A stretch of DNA of 11,793 nt from Paracoccaceae bacterium (lineage in GTDB: Bacteria > Pseudomonadota > Alphaproteobacteria > Rhodobacterales > Rhodobacteraceae). Made by a program: the position numbers and the translations under genes. A model generated the notes under the pieces. That model had not been told where the DNA came from. It saw only the letters and a list, made by a program, of their open reading frames with translations, and did no database searches. The stretch lies in contig JAPOSK010000384.1 in NCBI GenBank assembly GCA_026709725.1, forward strand, positions 1 to 11,793, read 5' to 3'. Position 1 is the first letter of the stretch. Each line of letters opens with the position of its first letter. Positions 7,592 to 11,793 of this stretch are shown here, piece by piece.

Positions 7592-7771
7592 ATGCGGCGT
7601 GGGGTCTCTCCGTTTCCCGGACATGCGAGATGCGGTGTCCAGGGACTGTCAGGCCCATGGTGTCTGCTTGCCCGGGCGAGCAAAGATCAGGGGGAGCTCA
7701 TAAGAACCGGTAGTCTGTTCATCAACTCCTATCCATGGGCAGGGCTTTTCCACGCCAATTCCGGATCATGA
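7592..7771 (+). CDS. Doubtful 59-residue frame with a strong Shine-Dalgarno
   Basis: ATG at 7592 follows GGAGG (7580-7584) with a 7-base spacer, an excellent ribosome site. The frame encodes 59 residues rich in Gly, Ser, Arg and Trp, with two Cys, and ends at TGA 7769-7771. I recognise no family, signal peptide or membrane segment, and the composition could equally be chance translation of GC-rich DNA. It lies on the lepB strand about 800 nt upstream. It is listed only because the ribosome site is unusually good and could be sequestered by the 7561-7589 hairpin. Confidence 0.18.
   Translation: MRRGVSPFPGHARCGVQGLSGPWCLLARASKDQGELIRTGSLFINSYPWAGLFHANSGS
7665..7682. repeat. 18-bp near-perfect palindrome with CCCGGG core
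   Basis: TGCTTGCCC (7665-7673) and GGGCGAGCA (7674-7682) are reverse complements except for one pair (T against G, allowed as a wobble in RNA). The architecture matches the larger palindrome at 7457-7482 but the arms differ, so it is not a copy of the same repeat. Confidence 0.55.
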
Positions 7772-8581
7772 TTAAACTTTCCGTCTTTCATTGATTTTCT
7801 GAATCTGCCGACTCTCCCGGTTGCCATGCTGTCGTCAGGGGGCATGTCAAAGACCGGATCGCGGTTCCTTCAGTCCCAGCCTGATGGATTTTTCCCGCTC
7901 AGGTCGCCTTCCGCCATCCCTTGCCGCATGAATACCGGTGCCGGGAGTGCTAACCGTCAGATATTGCAACTTGAGCAGGAAAGGGAAGTCGCATAAATGC
8001 AGATGAGACAGCACCGCTTGGGCAAGTTTCAGCATCATCCGGGACTTTCACGGAAAGACTCTATGTCGGTGTTGAAAGGTTTACGGATTGACCAAAACCA
8101 CCAGCAAGAGACATTCTGTGCCCGCATACTATAAAAGGGGACGCAGTGATGATTGATCGGCCGCTGGCATGCAGGACCGTTCGTGAACAGACCTTGTGCG
8201 GTCGGCGGATGTTCGAGCGACTGAAGACGCTCTGATGGAAGACTGCCCGATCAGAATGTCGAATGATGTATTACAGGTGTTTCATGTGCGTCTTGTCTGT
8301 GGACACCGGACCTGTTCCGGAAGCTGTTGAGATCGTGACCTGTGCTGCCCGATGGGAAGACAGTGGGGCACAGGAGACCTGAATCGAAGCCGATTTTATG
8401 GTCACAGGGGACCCATTCTGCATATGTCTGCCATCGGCACCTGCTTGAGGTCATGAGGCCCGATGCCTATCACTGATCACAGCAAATCGCGGCAGGATCA
8501 GCGCAGGCGTGAGTCTGGTGTCGGGATGGGGAAACGGCTAATGCCCGGCTCCGCCATGTGTCGGTGGTTGGTTTTTTTGAT

Positions 8582-8587
8582 GGAAGG
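8582..8587 (+). promoter_or_regulatory. Ribosome binding site that fixes the lepB TTG start
   Basis: GGAAGG lies five bases before the TTG at 8593. An in-frame TGA at 8578-8580 closes the frame upstream, and the next in-frame ATG (8701) would remove the membrane anchor and the catalytic serine. TTG 8593 is therefore the only start that gives a normal signal peptidase. Confidence 0.7.
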
Positions 8588-8592
8588 GTCTC

Positions 8593-9348
8593 TTGGGTAA
8601 AGCCGTTTACGAGAATTTGCGGACGCTGTTCTGGGCACTGCTGATCGCCGTTCTGTTCAGAACACTGCTGTTCCAGCCGTTCTACATCCCCTCGGGATCA
8701 ATGAAGGAGACGCTGCTGGTCGGCGATTTCATGTTTGTGAACAAGTTTGCCTATGGATATTCCAGACACTCCTGCCCGTTTTCAATGTGCTCCTTTATTC
8801 CGGATCGCATCCTGGCCAGTGAACCGGAGCGCGGAGATGTTGTCGTCTTTATCCACCCGGTGACGGAAGCGAGCTACATCAAGCGGCTGATCGGGTTGCC
8901 GGGTGATCGCATCAGACTGCAGGATGGCCGTATCACCATCAATGATGTTGATGTGCCACAAATTGCAGTGGATGATTTTGTTGAACCTTACCTGAGGCAG
9001 GGGCGGACTGGTGGATTCCCGCGTTGCGCAGAGAGGACGGGTGACGAGTGTATCAAGAGGCGATACATGGAGACCCTGCCGAATGATGTGTCCTATGCCG
9101 TCCTTGATATTCATGATGATCTTGACAATGGCAGGGTTTTTACGGTGCCGGCCGGCGAGTATTTCTTCATGGGTGACAATCGGGACAACAGTCTCGACAG
9201 CCGGGTGCGCCGCAACCAGGGCGGGCTGGGGACCGTGCCATTTGCCAATCTTGTTGGTCGGGCGGACCGTGTGATCTTTTCAGCGGCGGGCAAATCACTG
9301 TTCTATGTCTGGACCTGGCGCCCTGATCGATTTTTCAAGGCCATCTGA
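8593..9348 (+). CDS. lepB: Signal peptidase I
   Basis: 251 residues. This membrane enzyme removes signal peptides from exported proteins on the outer face of the inner membrane. A transmembrane segment near residues 10-28 (LFWALLIAVLFRTLLF) is followed by the catalytic SGSM box (Ser36), then YIKRLIGLPGD with the general-base Lys97, and MGDNRDNSLDSR (193-204), all signatures of the Ser/Lys signal peptidase I family (S26). Between them is an insertion with several Cys (61, 66, 145, 153), as in many proteobacterial enzymes. Length is usual for alphaproteobacteria. The start is TTG, set by a GGAAGG ribosome site and an upstream stop. It is the first gene of the operon; its TGA overlaps the rnc ATG by one base. 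Unlike many alphaproteobacteria, acpS and pdxJ are not directly upstream. Confidence 0.97.
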   Translation: MGKAVYENLRTLFWALLIAVLFRTLLFQPFYIPSGSMKETLLVGDFMFVNKFAYGYSRHSCPFSMCSFIPDRILASEPERGDVVVFIHPVTEASYIKRLIGLPGDRIRLQDGRITINDVDVPQIAVDDFVEPYLRQGRTGGFPRCAERTGDECIKRRYMETLPNDVSYAVLDIHDDLDNGRVFTVPAGEYFFMGDNRDNSLDSRVRRNQGGLGTVPFANLVGRADRVIFSAAGKSLFYVWTWRPDRFFKAI

Positions 9349-10028
9349 TGGATCGGTCAGCGCGGATTGATGCTCTTGAAAGGCGTATTGGATACACATT
9401 CACGAATCGGAATCTGCTTGCGGAGGCATTGACACACAACTCGGTTGATGACGGCGCGGTGTCAAACTTCCAGCGTCTCGAATTCCTTGGTGACCGGGTT
9501 CTTGGATTGTGTATCGCCAGTGAGCTCATGTCGCGGTATCCTGAAGATGGTGTCGGCGATCTTGCCAAGCGGTTCATGGTACTGGTTTCCGGCAAGACCT
9601 GTGCTGAAATTGCCCGGAAAATTGAACTCGGGACAGCACTTCAGATGCAGGCCGGATCGAAAGGGAACACCCTGCGATCCAGCGAATCTGTTCTGGCGGA
9701 TGCCATGGAGGTCCTGATTGCTGCGCTCTACATCGATGGTGGCCTGGAAGCAGCACGAGGCATTGTTCTGGATGCCTGGGATGGCTGGCTGGATCGCAGC
9801 CTTGATGAAATGCAGAATGCAAAGAGTCAGCTGCAGGAGCACCTGCTTGCGGTCGGGAAGCCATTACCGGTCTATCAGGTCGTTGAGCGTGTCGGGCCTG
9901 ATCATGATCCACTTTTTACGGTTGAGGTGTCAATCAGTGGCGAGCGGTCGGCCCGGGCCCGGGCCGGCACGAAACAGGATGCAGAAAAAAAGGCCGCCGC
10001 CAGCATACTGCAACAGATCGGTGCCTGA
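9348..10028 (+). CDS. rnc: Ribonuclease III
   Basis: 226 residues, the usual length. This double-strand-specific endoribonuclease acts in rRNA maturation and mRNA turnover as a homodimer. The signature NFQRLEFLGDRVLGL (40-54) supplies acidic residues Glu45 and Asp49; DAM..LIAALY (118-128) supplies Asp118 and Glu121, which complete the Mg2+ site. A dsRNA-binding domain covers about 157-224 (AKSQLQEHLL near its start, KKAAASIL near its end). The ATG overlaps the lepB stop by one base (TGATG), and the 3' end overlaps the era start by 8 bases, so translation is probably coupled on both sides. Confidence 0.98.
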   Translation: MDRSARIDALERRIGYTFTNRNLLAEALTHNSVDDGAVSNFQRLEFLGDRVLGLCIASELMSRYPEDGVGDLAKRFMVLVSGKTCAEIARKIELGTALQMQAGSKGNTLRSSESVLADAMEVLIAALYIDGGLEAARGIVLDAWDGWLDRSLDEMQNAKSQLQEHLLAVGKPLPVYQVVERVGPDHDPLFTVEVSISGERSARARAGTKQDAEKKAAASILQQIGA

Positions 10029-10944
10029 GGTCCCCGACACCGCGTTTGCCACGATCGCACTGATCGGTGCACCGAATGCCGGCAAATCCACCCTCCTGAA
10101 CCGTCTGGTCGGCACGAAGGTTGCGATCGTGACCCATAAGGCCCAGACGACACGATCAGTATTGACAGGAATCAGTGTCAACAACAGCACACAACTGGCG
10201 TTCATTGATACTCCCGGGATCTTTGCGGGTCGAAAATCCCTTGATCGGGCCATGGTTGCAGCAGCCTGGCGGAGTCTGGGTCGGGCGGATATCGTCGTAC
10301 TGCTTGTACCGGCGTTCGGAAGAGCGAGGCAGCAGTCAGAGATGATCCTGGACGATCTCGTCCAGCGCCGATCTGCAGGCCAGCACTGTCTTCTGGTCAT
10401 CAACAAGATCGACCGGGTCAAAAAGCCAGACCTGCTCTCGCTGGTTGCGGAGTTCAGCCGGGCCTGTGATTTTGATTCGGTGTTTATGATTTCGGCTCTC
10501 AATGGTGATGGTGTCAATGATCTTTATGATTGGATGGCTGCCAGTGCAGAACCGGGGAAATGGCCCTATGATCCCGATCAGCTGATTGATGCCTCGTCGG
10601 CATTTGCGGCGTGTGAGATCACCCGCGAGAAACTCCTGCTTCGACTGCATCAGGAGCTGCCGTATCGTCTGACCGTCGAAACGGAGGAGTGGACAGATGC
10701 CCCGGATGGGTCCTTGACGATTCGGCAATTGATCTATGTTGAGCGCATATCACACAAGAAGATGGTCATCGGGGCCCGGGGCCAGACGATCAAGGAGATC
10801 GGTATGCAGGCACGCAGGGATATCGCTGCTTTGCTGGGCAGGGATGTCAAACTGTTTCTTCGTGTCAAGGAGCGCAGCAACTGGATGGAGGAGTCGGCAC
10901 GGTATGCGCCCATGGGTCTGGAGCACCCTGGCGGGCATGCATGA
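10021..10944 (+). CDS. era: GTPase Era
   Basis: 307 residues. This essential GTPase binds 16S rRNA and helps assemble the 30S subunit. Motifs in order: G1 GAPNAGKST (16-24), G2 region KAQTTR (40-45), G3 DTPG (63-66), G4 NKID (128-131), G5 SAL (158-160), then a C-terminal KH domain with the G-x-x-G turn GARG (251-254) and KLFLRVKERSNW. I place the start at GTG 10021, inside the last codons of rnc. The same frame is open far upstream (from 9718), but that part is only the shadow of rnc. The stop overlaps the next gene as ATGA. The GAPNAGKST form of G1 is typical of alphaproteobacterial Era. Confidence 0.97.
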   Translation: MPEVPDTAFATIALIGAPNAGKSTLLNRLVGTKVAIVTHKAQTTRSVLTGISVNNSTQLAFIDTPGIFAGRKSLDRAMVAAAWRSLGRADIVVLLVPAFGRARQQSEMILDDLVQRRSAGQHCLLVINKIDRVKKPDLLSLVAEFSRACDFDSVFMISALNGDGVNDLYDWMAASAEPGKWPYDPDQLIDASSAFAACEITREKLLLRLHQELPYRLTVETEEWTDAPDGSLTIRQLIYVERISHKKMVIGARGQTIKEIGMQARRDIAALLGRDVKLFLRVKERSNWMEESARYAPMGLEHPGGHA

Positions 10945-11264
10945 ACCAGCATCTGAGAACAGCAATCTGGGTCAGGGCCTATCTCAGCATTCTGGATCAG
11001 AAGTGCCTTTCAGCCTATGTTTTAAGTCGGGGTGACCCTGATTATGGCACTGTGCTGGTCAAGGTGACCGATCGCAATCGGCAGGCCCGTCTCATGCAGC
11101 GCGGGTTTGACCTGGCCAGGGACCAGTCGCGCTGGCTCTGTGTTGCTGAAGGGACGGACATTGAGATCGACCCCGTTGTCGAGCAGCAAAGGCGTTGTGA
11201 TGAAGATCTGTGGGTTCTGGAAGTTGACTCGCCGGATGGTGAGCATTTTCTTCTTGATGACTGA
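10941..11264 (+). CDS. DUF1491 family protein
   Basis: 107 residues, of unknown function. It fits DUF1491 (PF07372), a small alphaproteobacterial family: a start like HLRTAIWVRAYLSIL (4-18), a central RGD...GTVLVKV segment (30-42), and an acidic tail DEDLWVLEVD...HFLLDD. There is no signal peptide or membrane helix, so it is probably cytoplasmic. It overlaps era by 4 bases (ATGA) and ends 11 bases before recO, so it is co-translated with DNA-repair and ribosome-assembly genes. A role in those processes is guesswork from position. Family assignment is from memory of the pattern, not from a search. Confidence 0.85.
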   Translation: MNQHLRTAIWVRAYLSILDQKCLSAYVLSRGDPDYGTVLVKVTDRNRQARLMQRGFDLARDQSRWLCVAEGTDIEIDPVVEQQRRCDEDLWVLEVDSPDGEHFLLDD

Positions 11265-11275
11265 GCGGGGATCGG

Positions 11276-11793
11276 GTGGAATGGACTGAGTCCGGTGTCC
11301 TGCTGACGTGCAGGCCGCACGGCGAAACCACAGCAATCGCCCATATTCTGGCACGGGAGAATGGGCGATATGCCGGCATTGTTCATGGTGCCACGAGACG
11401 GCATCTGGCACCGACATTGCAGCCAGGCAATCATTTCAAGGTCAAATGGCGGGCCAGGACGGTCGACAATCTCGGCTGGTTTGTCCTCGAACAGGAAAAA
11501 TCGCGCTCCGTTGCGATCTGGAACAATCAACTGGCACTCGCCGGGATGACCGCGGCCTGTGCGCTGCTCGACCTCCTGGTTCCGGAACGGATGGCCTATC
11601 CCGCGTTGTATGACGCAACAATCAGGCTTCTTGATGGCATGATGGAAGGGAATGCCTGGCAGATCCGGTACGGGCTCTGGGAGAAACATCTGATCGAGAC
11701 CATTGGCTTTGGCCTTGAGCTTGACCGATGTGCCGTCACCGGATCAGCGGAATCACTCATCTACGTATCGCCGAGGACAGGCCGGGCGGTCAG
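11276..11793 (+). CDS. recO: DNA repair protein RecO (3' end cut by window)
   Basis: The first 172 residues are present and the frame is still open at the window edge. RecO binds DNA and SSB and, with RecR, loads RecA in the RecF pathway. The N-terminus reads MEWTESGVLLTCRPHGETT (first codon GTG), then LARENGRYAGIVHGA (30-44) and LQPGNHFKVKWRAR, the OB-fold pattern of alphaproteobacterial RecO; the helical part follows (ALLDLLVPERMAYPALYDA). The GTG at 11276 is preceded by GGGGA (11267-11271) with a short 4-base spacer. An ATG at 11281 is in another frame and stops at once. The gene lies 11 bases after the DUF1491 gene, as the last visible member of the operon. Confidence 0.93.
   Translation, partial: MEWTESGVLLTCRPHGETTAIAHILARENGRYAGIVHGATRRHLAPTLQPGNHFKVKWRARTVDNLGWFVLEQEKSRSVAIWNNQLALAGMTAACALLDLLVPERMAYPALYDATIRLLDGMMEGNAWQIRYGLWEKHLIETIGFGLELDRCAVTGSAESLIYVSPRTGRAV

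Larger units (their letters stand above)
7293..8592. other. 1300-bp gene-free divergent region upstream of lepB
   Basis: The region lies between the minus-strand protease unit and the plus-strand lepB operon, so promoters for both should be here. I could not identify a convincing sigma-70 pair for either. It contains a 26-bp perfect palindrome (7457-7482), an 18-bp near-perfect palindrome (7665-7682) and a hairpin that would cover a strong Shine-Dalgarno-like run (7561-7589). There are also a few very short frames with ribosome-site-like leaders (7592-7771, 8149-8235). No tRNA, 4.5S, 6S, RNase P or tmRNA hallmark was recognised. Longer open frames here have compositions unlike protein. Confidence 0.6.

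Noticed and set aside
8149..8235. 28-codon frame with GGGGA leader and an AT-rich box (8127-8135) upstream
   Set aside because: The ribosome site is fair, but the peptide resembles nothing, the AT-rich box has no matching -35 at the right distance, and it would lie too close to the start for an ordinary leader.
8565..8580. Intrinsic terminator at the T-run (8572-8578) before lepB
   Set aside because: Seven T residues are present, but I could not find a stable GC stem immediately upstream.
9718..10020. N-terminal extension of Era to an ATG at 9718
   Set aside because: This part overlaps rnc in another frame and looks like a shadow; Era homologues start close to the G1 motif, consistent with GTG 10021.

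Overview
The window looks like a piece of an alphaproteobacterial chromosome of moderately high GC content, plausibly Rhodospirillales-like. The evidence is the right-hand block lepB-rnc-era-(DUF1491)-recO. A DUF1491 gene between era and recO, and the Era G1 loop GAPNAGKST, are alphaproteobacterial traits. The taxonomic call is an inference from family knowledge; no 16S or other marker is present.

Left block (68-5701, + strand): a very large single-chain restriction-modification protein. It combines an N-terminal PD...EAK nuclease motif, an Eco57I-type adenine methyltransferase core with NPPW, and a C-terminal specificity region, the layout of a type IIG enzyme. After a 168-nt gap comes a COG2865-type protein (Schlafen AlbA_2 domain, GHKL-like ATPase, winged helix). 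The pair looks like a defence or accessory module.

Middle block (5702-8592): mostly non-coding, but it carries a minus-strand two-gene unit. The first gene is an SDH-family Clp-fold serine proteinase. The second is a 65-residue lysine-rich protein that starts one base after the protease stop. The protease gene appears to be broken near its 5' end. Its expected N-terminus (start 7292) lies in a different frame from the rest, and one extra base would explain the break. That base lies in one arm of a perfect 12-bp inverted repeat with a 4-base loop. This fits a one-base insertion made by quasipalindrome correction. The gene-free stretches (542 bp and 1300 bp) are rich in GC palindromes with a CCCGGG core, including a perfect 26-bp palindrome at 7457-7482. 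I recognise no RNA gene in them.

Right block (8593-11793, + strand): a compact housekeeping operon of signal peptidase I (TTG start), RNase III, Era, DUF1491 and RecO (cut by the window end). Neighbouring genes overlap by 1, 8 and 4 nt, or lie 11 nt apart, so co-transcription and translational coupling are expected. Together these genes cover protein export, rRNA processing, ribosome assembly and recombinational repair.

The layout suggests an accessory (defence-type) segment next to a core operon. No integrase, IS element, tRNA, CRISPR array or att-like repeat was seen to explain how it arrived.
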